Positions 1 through 10,219 of a DNA stretch of 64,000 nt are shown here, piece by piece. Where the stretch lies: assembly GCA_028554645.1 (NCBI GenBank), contig JAQOOI010000019.1, forward strand, positions 1,575,037-1,639,036. The letters run 5' to 3'. The notes under the pieces were generated by a model. That model worked only from the letters and a program-made list of their open reading frames with translations. It searched no databases and was not told the origin of the DNA. The translations under genes and the position numbers were made by a program. How positions within the stretch are numbered: position 1 is the stretch's first letter; every line of letters starts with the position of its first letter. This DNA is from Omphalotus guepiniiformis (Eukaryota; Basidiomycota; Agaricomycetes; Agaricales; Omphalotaceae).

Positions 1-1356
1 TCGAATACAGCGAAACCTGTTGGTGCGCCATCTCCGCCGCCGCAGCTCCCACCGATACTACCCAGTTTGTCTACACAACAATCTACATCTAGCCTTTCCT
101 CTAGGTTCTCTAGCGCATTCCGGTCTAGATCCAAGTCGAGAAATAGGTCATCGAAGAAGAAAGAGGAGCAGCAGCAGCAGCCTACGGAAGGAAGAAGTTC
201 AGCTGGATACGAGACGGACGAAGGATACACTTCATCATCTCCTAGCAAGTCTAAGAGACGCTTGTTTGCCAATAAACCTAATAAAGCCGACGGCAACCAC
301 GAGTCTGGATCTCCAGGATCTCCTCTCCAAGAACACGCTCTCCGTAGCGTAACGAGCATCGTCACCGCTACCACGGAACAACCCAGATCCTCCGAGTCCC
401 CGACTCCCATTAAATCGAGATCGTTCCGGATGTTTGGTAGGAAACGCAGAGAGATTAACATATCTGATGAGGGAAAATCATCGCCGACTCAGCAGGCAGA
501 AGAGTTCCTTTATTCAGCCTCCAGTATTATCATTGATGATGATGTCCCGTCATCTTCGGGGAGTGGTACTGGCCGTAGTAGACGGGATGCTGTGGTGATA
601 GAGGAAGGAAATTTAGGTGGGGACGATGAACTGCCTATAAAACTATCCCGAAAACTCTCATTCGCTGTGCCCCGAGCAGCGCTGAAAAACCCTTTCGGAT
701 CCGACAGACGTAAAACCATCCGTCATCGTCCTTCTCTTCTCCATATACCGAAAAACAAAATGTCATTTGGTGGAGGACATGATGCTCAAGGGCTCTCGAA
801 CTCCCTCCCGCCTTCCCCATTCATTCTCGTCGTCCCAGAGGGCGACCAATCATCCGACCTCGCAACTCCCTACATTCTATGCTCCCCCTTAGACGATTTG
901 CTCCCGGCACAACTCGCAGAATCTATGAAGTCCCCTACCGAACTTGGAACCCCAGTATATCCTATCTCAGTATCGAGTATTCAACGAAGTCTTGCAATGG
1001 ACAGCATGGACTTTAGGACGTCCGCCGGCGGAGCTCCTACGTTGAAACGCTCGATGTCTATGCAAGCTACACCACGAGTTGCTTTTGCTGACGACATCGG
1101 CCCTGGTCGATTGAAGAGAGGGAGTATGTTGGAAAGATCATATACGACAGCACGACGCGGTCGTGAAGCACCTTTCCCTACTCGACCTATACTTCCTCTT
1201 CCTCTTTCGCTCACTATGCAGGGTGCTAATGCCCGTGCTGTCAGACTTTCTCTAGACGCCAGAGCCTCGGTGCTCCGACAAAGATACCAGGATGGAAGTC
1301 AGGGCGGTGCCACTGAATTGGCAGGTAACCGTCCTCCGCCGTCAGCATTTATGTGA
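1..1356 (+). CDS. Ser/Arg-rich disordered protein, 5' partial
   Basis: I do not recognise a family. The frame is open from the first base of the window (S-N-T-A-K-P-V-G-A-P-S-P-P-P) through to a TGA at 1354-1356, so the start lies upstream and about 451 residues are visible. The visible part is low complexity: a Pro-rich start, then a basic Ser/Arg tract (RSRSKSRNRSSKKKE, Q-run after it), then scattered SP/TP sites (SPTPIKS, KSPTELGTPVYP) that look like proline-directed kinase targets. No membrane segment or folded domain is evident. The gene downstream on the same strand has the same disordered, phospho-site-rich character, but I cannot show homology between them. Coding is likely; function is unknown. 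Confidence 0.6.
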   Translation, partial: SNTAKPVGAPSPPPQLPPILPSLSTQQSTSSLSSRFSSAFRSRSKSRNRSSKKKEEQQQQPTEGRSSAGYETDEGYTSSSPSKSKRRLFANKPNKADGNHESGSPGSPLQEHALRSVTSIVTATTEQPRSSESPTPIKSRSFRMFGRKRREINISDEGKSSPTQQAEEFLYSASSIIIDDDVPSSSGSGTGRSRRDAVVIEEGNLGGDDELPIKLSRKLSFAVPRAALKNPFGSDRRKTIRHRPSLLHIPKNKMSFGGGHDAQGLSNSLPPSPFILVVPEGDQSSDLATPYILCSPLDDLLPAQLAESMKSPTELGTPVYPISVSSIQRSLAMDSMDFRTSAGGAPTLKRSMSMQATPRVAFADDIGPGRLKRGSMLERSYTTARRGREAPFPTRPILPLPLSLTMQGANARAVRLSLDARASVLRQRYQDGSQGGATELAGNRPPPSAFM

Positions 1357-1783
1357 TTGGAACCTACAGGTTGGGTCTCTAGTAATATTTTAGGGCTTCT
1401 TAGCGGTCTGATGAGAAGGATATCATATATGCAGAAACGACTTCGTAATTTATTCTAGGGCTGACTCTTTGATGTACGATGTATGCTATACATTAAGTAT
1501 TCTCAGGGTAACTAATGGAGAAGTTCTTGATGAACGTACACAATCACCGGAACAGGACTTCTTATTCCCCTTATCATACGCTAAAGGATGATTTTTGTTA
1601 TACAAATGTGGCGTAAATCAAACCGGGGAGGAGTCAATCCTTCATCCCGGCTTAAAGCGAAGTTGGCAAGGAAACATGTGTTCTCGATGCATCATCTTCT
1701 CGGAAGAGTGTAAATTTTTTCTTACTTAAGTAGTCGTGAAAAAAGACAATGCTTTTAGCCCAGGCCCCAAACCCTCCTCCCTT
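1357..1783. other. intergenic stretch
   Basis: Presumed 3' UTR of the upstream gene and promoter of the next. It is A/T-rich and I see no ORF, repeat or RNA gene in it. Confidence 0.4.
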
Positions 1784-2984
1784 ATGGCCCAAGCCCTACA
1801 TCGTCGACCATCTAGACGAAGTATAACGCATCTCCGCTTGCTCACTGACCCTATGTTGCCAATTGATCCATCGCCTGAAGAGTTCCAGGTAAAGCCTTGC
1901 ATGGAATATACCGATCTGCGCATTAATGGACTATTAGATCCAATCATCTCGATGGTCCCTCAGCACCAATGGAACACCTCTAAACGGCCGCTTTCCTAAC
2001 AATCTCAGCGGGGCTGAGCCATCCAGAATTGGAACTGCCTCTACTTCCAGTTTACACCAAACGCGACGGACAACCCTCTTCGCAGACAAGAGCAAGATAA
2101 ATGTTCTGACCAAGTCACGTCCGAACCATACCCCTCCCCCCTTGCCCGACCCAAATCCAGTGTTACATTCCACAGAATTCTCGGATTTCCTGGATCTAAG
2201 TGATGGACGTGGCAGGATCCGGAAGTCAAGCTACACTAAACACCGCTCTCGTCGCACGGTATTAGATTCGGAGAGTGAGGAAAGCAAGGCAAGATGGAGG
2301 AGAAGTCGGAAGCCGTTTGGGAGGATCATTTCATACCCGTCTAGAGTGATAAGCAGAGTTTTCTCGCGAAATTCTACAGTGCCAGGCCTTCCAGTTCACC
2401 CCTCCACTCGCCCTTCCACCGAAGGTGACACTGGAAGCGATAAAGCTCTTCCCGAGGTTCCAACTAACAAGAGTGCTATGCCGAAGCGGAAGCGGAGTGG
2501 TGCGCAGTACCGAAGGGTCGCTAAAGATTCTTGGGAGGTGAAGGATGATGATGATAGAAATAACCCGCCGTTTCCTGCTACCACAGAGGTCCGTCCTCGA
2601 TCCGATTCATTGAGTGCCTCGAACGAGGGCTTAAAGCCTGCCTCGTCCGTTCGCAAAGCCCCGAGGAGGCGTTCGAGGTCACTGAGTGAACTGAAGCGCA
2701 ACCATCAACCATCCACGGCAATCGAAATCAAAGAGGCTCGGGACGACCTCATCGATACCCAGTTCGATAGCATTCTAGAGTTCTATTCCTCCGATCCTCC
2801 ATTAGTTCTCGTTCCTAAATCTCCTCAAACTCGAGCTAACTCGATGGTTCGAAGTCCTATAAAGGGGCTTTTTCAGCGAGGAAAAAACCGCCCATTCCCG
2901 GTCACTACTGGTGATGATGGCGCTGCGAAAATCTCGAGTGGTAGCGTTGTCTCGTCTCCGAGATCTCCGACCTCTGGGACTTGA
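1784..2984 (+). CDS. Ser/Arg-rich disordered protein, two exons
   Basis: Proposed join 1784..1888, 1938..2984, giving 383 aa (exon sum divisible by three). The 49-nt intron has a GTAAAG donor and a TTAG acceptor. Without it the second frame has no upstream ATG and the first frame stops at 1999. The protein is basic and disordered: an Arg/Ser N-terminus, a P-P-P-L-P-D-P-N-P stretch, an acidic D-D-D-D patch near the middle, a nuclear-localisation-like KRKR cluster, an RRRSRSLSELKR segment and a Ser-rich end. No known domain is recognised. The ATG at 1784 was chosen because a TAA lies just upstream in frame; an additional upstream exon cannot be excluded. Confidence 0.5.
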
Positions 2985-3694
2985 GGGCCTGGCTTCATGG
3001 GAATACAGTTGACTTCGTATATGATTGGTATAGCGTTAGAGGTAGCTTAAGATTGGGTTTTAACTTTGCGGCACTCACACGAGTAGTAAATACCGTACCG
3101 GTTGGGAGTTGGATTGAAACGAGGTTTCCCAAGGGAGGCCATGGAATGCAGATAACCTGAATACAGAATGTAAAATGAGCTTGGACCAATGCGTATCTCC
3201 TAATCCTCCGTCAAAGTACTCGTCCAGGAAGAATTCTGCTGAATCATGAGATCTCAAGCCTGACTCGTCGATTTTGAACTACGTCGTCAAACTCCAGAGC
3301 CTCTTGAAACACGGGAATAAAATCAAGTGGTATTGAGTGAGTATTCCCAGACCCCAGAGTTCAGTCGTACCATCTAATGGTCAACATCTCCCAATTCTTT
3401 ATGAACAAATGCCGAATCTCCACCACCAATCGTGTCTCTCCCGTTGCGTTGCAGATTTGTAAGGTCCCAACATGTCTGCAGCACCAGCTAGATAGTTGCG
3501 AAGTCCATTCAATTTCGTTCGACTTTGTTGGCGGTGGAAGTATATGGAAAGGGAATCGAGCTTGCTGCAACGTAGACTCCCTTCTGCGTTGATTTCATGG
3601 TTCAGATTCTGTCGCGAACGCAACACATGGACTAAGTCGTCCTCGAAGATGGGAGCATATTCCCTAAGAATAATATATAAATTGCATGAAAAGT
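2985..3694. other. intergenic stretch
   Basis: No convincing gene. Short ORFs on both strands overlap one another and have no family resemblance. At its right edge it meets the decayed 3' end of an F-box-like gene. Confidence 0.35.
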
Positions 3695-3850
3695 CTAGTA
3701 CCGTCGAAGACGCCTCATGAGTGGTAACGCTATCGCAATACTAGACCATTTGGTCTCTGCAGGAGCTTGACTGTGGAACCAGGCCCCACATTCAACAACA
3801 CACTCGTCCGGGAGAAAATGCACCAAGAACATTGCCACGTCCTCTTCTAT
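3695..3850 (-). pseudogene. 3' remnant of an F-box/LRR-like gene
   Basis: On the minus strand this reads E-E-D-V-A-M-F-L-V-H-F-L-P-D-E-C-V-V and ends in the P-L-M-R-R-L-R-R-Y stop that also ends the intact F-box-like gene at 37867-39505. Only about the last 50 codons survive. Upstream of it the sequence jumps straight into the flank of MRD1, so the rest of the gene is absent. It sits downstream of MRD1 in the same orientation, matching the MRD1 copy plus F-box order near 35-39 kb. The frame is open over the fragment, but with no start or F-box it is unlikely to be functional. Confidence 0.75.
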
Positions 3851-4195
3851 TCGAAAGTAAAACGACGTAGAGATGATCCGAAAAGTTGTGTCGGTGCTGG
3901 AGCATCATGAAACACCGTTTCAACTCTCTCTTCTCCAGGCGTCCAACCTCGATGCATGATACGGTGAATGAATTGGGGGCTTGCCCAGGAAGGTCAGACC
4001 GGTAATCGTGTTCCCAAGTAGTTCAATGAGAACCGTGAAGCGACACTCGAAACGGTGCTTGAAGTTCGAAGCGTCACTCCAGATAGATGTCCGACTCCCA
4101 CTAATTTCCTCTTGTCTGGTCGCGACAGTGAACAAGGCATCGTCGCTTCTCTAGCGGACCCACACGCAGGCCACCGAACCAGAAACCCCTCACAC

Positions 4196-7100
4196 TTAAT
4201 CCTCCTCCTCCTCTGCCTCCTCTCCAACACCACCAAAATCCAACTTCCTCTTCCTCCCAGGCATCTCCTTCCCTCCAACACCAATCCCAACACCAACACC
4301 AGCCTTCTTTCTCATCTTCTCTAATTCCTCCTCACCACCTTCTTCCGCCGCCCACTCAAGCACCAAATGCCTTCCAAGCAAATGCGTATGCCTGAGCGCC
4401 TCATACGCGTTTTCTGCCTCCGTCCTGGAGACAAACTCGAGGAAGGCGAAACCACGTGTTCGAGAATCGAATTTTTTAGGTAGACGAACGGATTTGAGTT
4501 GGCCATGTGAGCTGTAGAAACAAGAAAACAGGTTATCCGAGAGTTCCTTCGGCAGAAGCCAAAAAGACAGGGAAAGAAGGACATACCCGAATAAATCGCG
4601 AATATCCTTCTTTGATGCCTCAAACGGCACATTCTTAACAATCATCTTTGTCGTTCGACTCTTCGATCCAACACCACCACCAGCCTTATCCTTCCCACTT
4701 TCCTCCTCCGCACCTCTCCCAGCGAACTTGATATGCAAAGCATGCCCATCAAGCACGAAACTCTGCATACTCTTCATCGCCTTCCTCGCACCCTCGGCAT
4801 CCTTAAACCCAACAAACCCGTACCCCATGCTCAGTTTACCTCCAGGTTTCTTCGGATCTGGCTTTGTCTGTACACGCGCGAACGCAAACGAAGGGAGATT
4901 CCGGAAACTTTGGGTTAACCGTTCCGTCGTCGTAGCAAAGGCCAGATTCTTGACGAAGAGCGTCGTTCCAGATGACAATGCAGGCTCGTCCCCAGTCGTA
5001 GCATCAACATCAACTTCCTGCTCAGGAATCTTTACCGCATGCGCAGCCACCGAAGCCTGCACGACAGGCTGTTCCTTCTTCGCCGCCGACGAAGAATCAC
5101 CAGAGAAGATCCCCATAGGCGCTTTCTCTAGATAGACCACAGAGTTCCCTAACCTCCTATACGCTACGGCCTTGAACGCCTTCCCGGCCTCATCAGGTTT
5201 ATCAAACTCCACCACAGCAATTGTACCCGCGGGTGGCAGAAGCACCCTGTTGACCTCTCCATGGGGCTCGAAGAGCTCCCTAATTTGGGCCTCGGATGTT
5301 CCGTAAGGGATGTTTTTCACAAGGATGACTGTATCAGAGCGCGCGGTGCGGGAGGAGGAGAAGGACTCGAGGAGGACGCCGTTGGACTCGAGATAAGATT
5401 TTGTTTCATTGATGATGTGCGTTTCAGCGAGAGCGAGTTTTACAGCTGCCGATGTGGAAGAAGTGGGGTCGGAGGGGTCGGAGGATGAGTCGGGGTTGAG
5501 AATGGCGGACTTTGGTATACTTAGGCGTGAAGCGATAGAGGATGCAACTGCGTCGCTCTACAAAAAAATCATCAATGAGCATGCAATTCAATGCAGTTAC
5601 ACAAGCAAGCTTACTTACATTCATATACAACATAGCCCAATTAAACTCTTTCCCCGACACCGACTTGAGCTTCGACTTCTTTTCCTCTTTCACGCTCTTC
5701 TTCCTGCCTCCCTCGCCCTCACCATTCCCGTCATCGGCACCTCTCCGATCAACCGCAGCAAGTATGTGCAACAGCCGTCCCTGAAAAGACGTTTTATCCA
5801 AGGACTCGTACGCTGCTACGGCGTCGGACGGCTGAGCAAACGTTATGTATGCGAGGCCTTTAGGCTGCCGGGAGAGCGGGTCAAGTGGGATGTGTACCTG
5901 AAAAAAGCAGAGAAAAGGATTAGAATCACGAGAGTGAGACAGACGATAAAGGGAAAAAGAGAAGGGGGTTCAGAATAAAATTTCTACTATCGGTTTCCCT
6001 GAGGATCAACATTCCCGAAGGTCTGATGTCCCTAACTGGTTTTTCATCCGGGGAAGAGAGGGGAAAGGAAGGATTATTCACCTATAAGAAGGGAACAAGT
6101 CAGTACACGATTCTATGCAGCCAGTGGTAAACACAAGAAAAAATCAGAATAAAATTTCTACTATCGGTTTCCCTGAGGATCAACATTCCCGAAGGTCTGA
6201 TGTCCCTAACTAGTTTTTCATGCGAAGAAGAGGGTAAAAAAGAAGGGATGTTCACCTATAATAAGGGAACAGGTCAGTACATCATTCTCTGCAGCCAGTG
6301 GTAAACACAAGAAAAAATCAGAATAAAATTCTACTATCGGTTTCCCTGAGGATCAACATTCCCGCAGGTCTGATGTCCCTAACTAGTTTTTCATCTCGAA
6401 GGGATTTGCAAGAGATCATATAAAAAAGCCTTATTCACCTAACGAGACGGGTAAGAAATTGAGTCAGCTATCTTGAGGGGTAACGAAAAGGATGAAGAGA
6501 GAGAAAAGAGTTCAGAAAAAATTTCTACTATCGGAATTTCCCAAAGGAATCAACATCCTCCTTAAGAGTCTGATGTCCCTATTTAGTTTGTCATCGTTGA
6601 GCCCCGCCCGCCCCGTTTTTTGTTCACCAGCATCGAGGCGGAGAACCATTCGCATTGCCAAAGGCGTACGCGTAGAACCAAGTAAGAAACCCAAACTCAC
6701 CTTTGATACTTGTCCATACTGACTAAAAAGCGCCTCCAACTCTGCCTCTGTGCATGAAAACGCGAGGTTACGGACGAACAACCTAGAAGTCTGTAAAATC
6801 GTCGTTCTCGTCGGATCCTGAGGTTCTTCTGGTTCGTTAGACGGTAACTAGAGGAAAGAGAAAAGATCTCTCGTTAACCCTCTATGCGGAGACGAGATTG
6901 AGCGTATGAACAACCCACATCCTTACGTCCATCCACTCCGTCTTCATCCTCATCATCAGATTGCTCAAAAACCTTTTCCGAACGCCCTTCTACTTCCACA
7001 TTCTGCTTCATCCTCTTCCTCAACCAATCCATATCCGAAAGACCTTCCTCCCTCGGTCCCTCTTCCTCATCGTGCATGTCCTGGTCTTGGCTCTCGTCCA

Positions 7101-7732
7101 CTTCCATGATTTTGGCTTCTTCTTGTAAAGGCGCATCTAATGTCTTTGCGCTCGTCGATGGCTGCGGCTGAGGCTGCGCTTCATTCGCCCATGAAGGTCC
7201 ATTCTTCGTACGAGGTTGCATCACTCGCATAAAATCTTCAAGTTGAGCATCACTACGTGATTTCTTGGACCCATCTTTATCGTCCTTTGGATCCTTCACC
7301 CGCTTAGGTTCCGACGACTCATTAGGCGAAGGACCAAGACGTGGACGTTTATTCGGTCTGGGTGTCGGTGCATCTTTAGCTCCCTAATACCTCCAATCAA
7401 AGAAAAAAGAAGGAAAAAATCGAGGGAAAAAACTTGTAGTCAGACGCAAAAATACAACACTCGAAAGAAAGAAAAACCCAACACACCTCAACAACATCCA
7501 CCCTAATCCTAGCACTATCAACAAAAGTTTTATCAAACCATTCCTTCGCAGCTTTTGCCTCTGCTTCAGTTTTATACCCTACGAAACCAAACCGCCGCGA
7601 GGTCCCGTCGGGTTTGAAAGCGACTTTGACGTCGGTGAGCGTGCCAGATGGACAACCAGCTTGAGTGAAATGAGATTGTAGGAGAGAAGGAGTCGCGTAT
7701 GGAGGGAGATTTTTGATAATGAAACGCGACAT
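4196..7732 (-). CDS. MRD1: MRD1, multiple RNA-binding domain protein (five RRMs)
   Basis: Join on the minus strand: 7732..7487, 7383..6919, 6847..6701, 5897..5619, 5557..4587, 4511..4196; 807 aa, exon sum divisible by three. Approximate domains: RRM1 1-80 (F-I-I-K-N-L, G-F-V-G-Y), acidic/basic linker 85-235, RRM2 255-345 (L-F-V-R-N-L), RRM3 454-530 (ILVKNIPYG), RRM4 577-655 (LFVKNLAF, G-Y-G-F-V-G-F), RRM5 685-770 (MIVKNVPF, RGFAFLEF), acidic tail ending E-E-E-E-D. This is the standard MRD1 layout. In yeast, MRD1 acts in the nucleolus in the small-subunit processome, contacting U3 and the 35S pre-rRNA for the early cleavages. Five introns were placed; four are 61-103 nt, but the one splitting RRM2 is 803 nt and carries the snoRNA-like array at 5970-6594. 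A partial decayed copy is at 35336-37197. Confidence 0.93.
5970..6047 (-). ncRNA. box C/D snoRNA-like element, copy 1 (decayed box C)
   Basis: Within the 803-nt MRD1 intron, on the MRD1 strand. Order: ATGA (box C core, 6047-6044), antisense stretch T-T-A-G-G-G-A-C-A-T, CAGA (D'), a C-C-UUCG-G-G mini-hairpin, TGTTGA (C'), a second antisense stretch with GATAGTAGA, and CTGA (box D, 5973-5970). Box C reads CGGATGA, two changes from RUGAUGA, so this copy may be degenerate. Confidence 0.5.
6144..6221 (-). ncRNA. box C/D snoRNA-like element, copy 2 (decayed box C)
   Basis: Nearly identical to copy 1 over the 78-nt core, and it also shares about 95 nt of flank, so copies 1 and 2 are a recent tandem duplication of about 174 nt. 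The D', C', D boxes and UUCG mini-hairpin are kept. Box C keeps only ATGA. Confidence 0.5.
6318..6394 (-). ncRNA. box C/D snoRNA-like element, copy 3
   Basis: The 77-nt core has box C GAGATGA (one change from RUGAUGA), D' CAGA, C' TGTTGA and D CTGA. The mini-hairpin loop is UGCG instead of UUCG, both members of the UNCG tetraloop class, so the change keeps the RNA fold. Confidence 0.6.
6512..6594 (-). ncRNA. box C/D snoRNA-like element, copy 4 (best-formed, most diverged)
   Basis: The 83-nt core has box C ACGATGA (one change), D' CAGA, C' TGTTGA and D CTGA. The D'-C' spacer is changed to C-T-C-T-T-A-A-G-G-A-G, which still pairs with itself. The stretch before D' reads A-A-A-T-A-G-G-G-A-C-A-T, giving the longest complementarity to the 25S segment UGUCCCUAU recalled from yeast. 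It lies closest to the 5' splice site and may be the ancestral copy. Confidence 0.65.
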
Positions 7733-8449
7733 CTTCGAGGTGAAGGTTTGGATATTTTCGTTTTATTTTACGCGCTGCGCGGTTTGAAAGTCCGCTGGCC
7801 CTTGCCGACGGCATCTCCTCGACCCCTACTCTGTCGAAGTTTGAACGAAAGTTTAAACTTTTTTCACATTTCCGGATATATGAGATAGGATTGCTCAAGG
7901 CTCTTTCTCTTAGGTACGTATCGTACTTCTCATACCCGCCTTGAAGACTTATTTACTTCCTAGTGAAGACGAATAACTGGGCTTTGAGGTACTCGCAGTT
8001 CCGTGGTAGCATGTATATCTGTCGAAAGAAAGAAACTCTTGCCACCGCAGACGTACGAGACCAGTGCTTAACTTCACTGACATCAAAACATGAGATGAGA
8101 TTTGATTAAACGACAGATCTAGCTAGATGAAACGCAGACGAATAAAATTCAGAGGTCCGTCACCTCCATAGTTCCTATGCTGATAGTATCCGAACCTCAA
8201 TGATTGACAACTGTACACCTTGCTTATACTTATATAAAGAGGAGGGTTTTGTTTTTGTTTTGGAGTGCATGCGCGACTGCATGCAGAAATTTTGTGCGAG
8301 TGAGGGACCAACAGCTCGAGCCGTACTCTCCAGACAGAGCCTGTTAAACAAACAAATCAAAAAAACCATTGACACTCGTAGTTGAACACAGTCACTTACA
8401 ACACACACACCTCAATCACCACCACACCTCAATCACCACCACACCTCAA
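7733..8449. other. intergenic stretch between MRD1 and the kinase gene
   Basis: Holds the MRD1 promoter (right of 7732) and the 3' end of the kinase gene. A TATATAA-like motif at about 8230 on the plus strand has no gene after it. No other feature is seen. Confidence 0.4.
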
Positions 8450-8455
8450 TCACCT
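8410..8455. repeat. 17-bp tandem repeat, about 2.6 copies
   Basis: The unit is CCTCAATCACCACCACA on the plus strand. It overlaps the stop codon of the kinase gene and continues into its 3' UTR. Confidence 0.8.
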
Positions 8456-10219
8456 CACCTCATCCACCTCCCCCAACCAAGAACAACTCCCAAGCAACTC
8501 ACTCGCACTCGGTCTTTCCGCCGGATCCAACCTCAAACACCTCGAAGCAAGGTCCAACCCTCCTTTAATATCACGTTCCTCAAGACCCCTCTTCTCAGCC
8601 CAATGTCTAAAAAGTCTCGGAAAAAACTCTGGATCGATTTTTGGATTCGGTTTGAAGTTCCCTAAGTAGACGTAGTAGCAAGAACGATCGGACGCGTGAA
8701 TGAGTTCGAGTTCGAAGTGAGGTTATGAGGCTATGAGGGCTAGGAAATGTTCGACGTACCGGTCTCCAAATCAAGAATCTCATCAGCCAACTGATAATCC
8801 TTAAGAATATCCACAGGGAATACCTGCCCGAGATATTTCATCATTTCACTTATATGAAATATATCGGGAGGTATCGTCGGGTGAGAGCGAGTGAAGAGGG
8901 GTTGTCCGAGGAGGAATTCATACACCTTCCATATTCAATCAAATCATCAACAGGTAAAACTTTTGTTCGAAGAGATGGATACACATACTAAACAACCAAA
9001 AATCCAAATATCAACCGACTTATTCCAGGGACCTCCTAGAGTTACCTCAGGAGGACGATATTTCTCAGGAGCGATTTGATAAGTCGATGGATGGTCGATA
9101 TCTTGAGCTATAGCAACCCAAAAAAAACAAAAAAAAAGGTAACATCAACTCCGAATAAGTACGAGTGCGGCGCGGAACTCGATACAACGACACAGCACAT
9201 GCACGTACCGTGTCCCAAATCACCAAGAACATACGAACACGCCATAGCGTCCTTTTCCGAAAGTGAAGCCGCCGCTAACGGTTGTGATTTCGCCGACTGA
9301 ACCATCCCTGCGAAACTTTGTTCTGGAGGGTTAAGTTCAGAAGGATCCGAAGAGAGAATATCGTTGATCGCTTCCGTTGACGTTAGGGGTGGGTATCTAC
9401 ACATAATATTAGTAGCCGTGAGGTCTAAAGTCAACAGTCAATAAAACCAAAGAATCCTCAGCAAAAAAAAAAAAGAACGCAATACCTGTATGCACACAAT
9501 TAAGCGCATGCAACTGCGAAATCCCAACAAGCGTATCCCGAAGTATCTTCTTAACCAAACGCACAGGCATCCTCCTCTCAGGAAACGATCCCCATATCCT
9601 CTCAACATCCGTAGCGAAAACCTCCATCGCCAAACAAACATGATCACCTTCTTCCTCTGTAACTTCAGGAAGAACAAAATCCTCTATAAACCGAGTACAA
9701 TGAGATTGCTCAGGACCACACTTCCGCATGATGTCCAATTCTTGAAGAATTCCGTCTTGGAGAAGAAGTGTGGCGTGTCCGGTGAGAATTTTTATTGCTA
9801 CGAAAGAGCTGAGATTCCTGTATGTAAGGCCGTGGTATGAGAAATGGAGGCATTGTGATGTGCAAGACGGTTTACTGGTGGTCTTTAGCAAGCCAAACAC
9901 TGGACTGGTGACTCAAGTACTCATGAGTGATAAATCAATAGGAAGACATTTCAAAACACACATATTTTCCCCAGCCAAGCTTACGAACGATTTCAAAGCG
10001 TCCTTCTGGGCCTAGCTTTTGGCCAAAGTGCACGGTCGGGTAGCCAAGCTCGACTCTTGCTGGAAGACCAAGGGGCTCCTCAGCATAAACCAGATCTACA
10101 GTTTTACCTTCTATATCATCATGAAGTCGGATTGGAGTTGGCATTGCACGTATTGAGGAGCGAGAAAAGCCTCGGAAGATAGGCGGTCGACGAATACGAG
10201 GTAGTAACTGTAAAAGCAT
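8450..10219 (-). CDS. SRPK-like serine/threonine protein kinase
   Basis: Join on the minus strand: 10219..9962, 9904..9876, 9817..9486, 9424..9209, 9107..8989, 8925..8760, 8661..8450; 443 aa, exon sum divisible by three. Kinase landmarks in order: glycine loop L-G-W-G-K-Y-S-S-V-W-L-A-K-D, catalytic lysine in V-A-I-K-I-L, catalytic loop HTDLTATNIM, D-L-G-H-A-Q at the DFG site, A-P-E-K-Y-R-P-P-E-V, W-N-K-S-V-D-I-W-I-F-G-C, and C-terminal L-D-P-A-E-R-P-S-A. The family splits the lobes with an SRPK-type spacer and phosphorylates Ser/Arg-rich proteins. The usual lysine after HTDL is threonine here. The first 27 residues are basic and hydrophobic and resemble a mitochondrial presequence. The last intron (GTACGT to TTAG) is the least certain join. 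Confidence 0.8.

Larger units (their letters stand above)
5969..6594. repeat. four-unit tandem repeat filling the long MRD1 intron
   Basis: Four units spaced about 174, 174 and 194 nt. Conservation is strongest in the 77-83-nt cores and falls off outside the box C and box D boundaries, most clearly in unit 4. That pattern argues for selection on the core as an RNA rather than a simple satellite. Confidence 0.85.

Noticed and set aside
4321..4641. Open frames on either strand inside MRD1 (for example 4321-4641, 4728-5135)
   Set aside because: They are shadows of the RRM coding exons in other frames and include the intron; no independent motif.
5969..6594. Plus-strand reading of the intronic repeat as an RNA or as small exons
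   Set aside because: On the plus strand the C-like and D-like motifs are in the wrong order and no frame is open across units. The minus strand, the MRD1 strand, gives C-D'-C'-D in order.
8382..8669. His/Thr/Pro-rich ORFs at 8369-8669 on the plus strand
   Set aside because: They are the complement of the last kinase exon and the 17-bp repeat.
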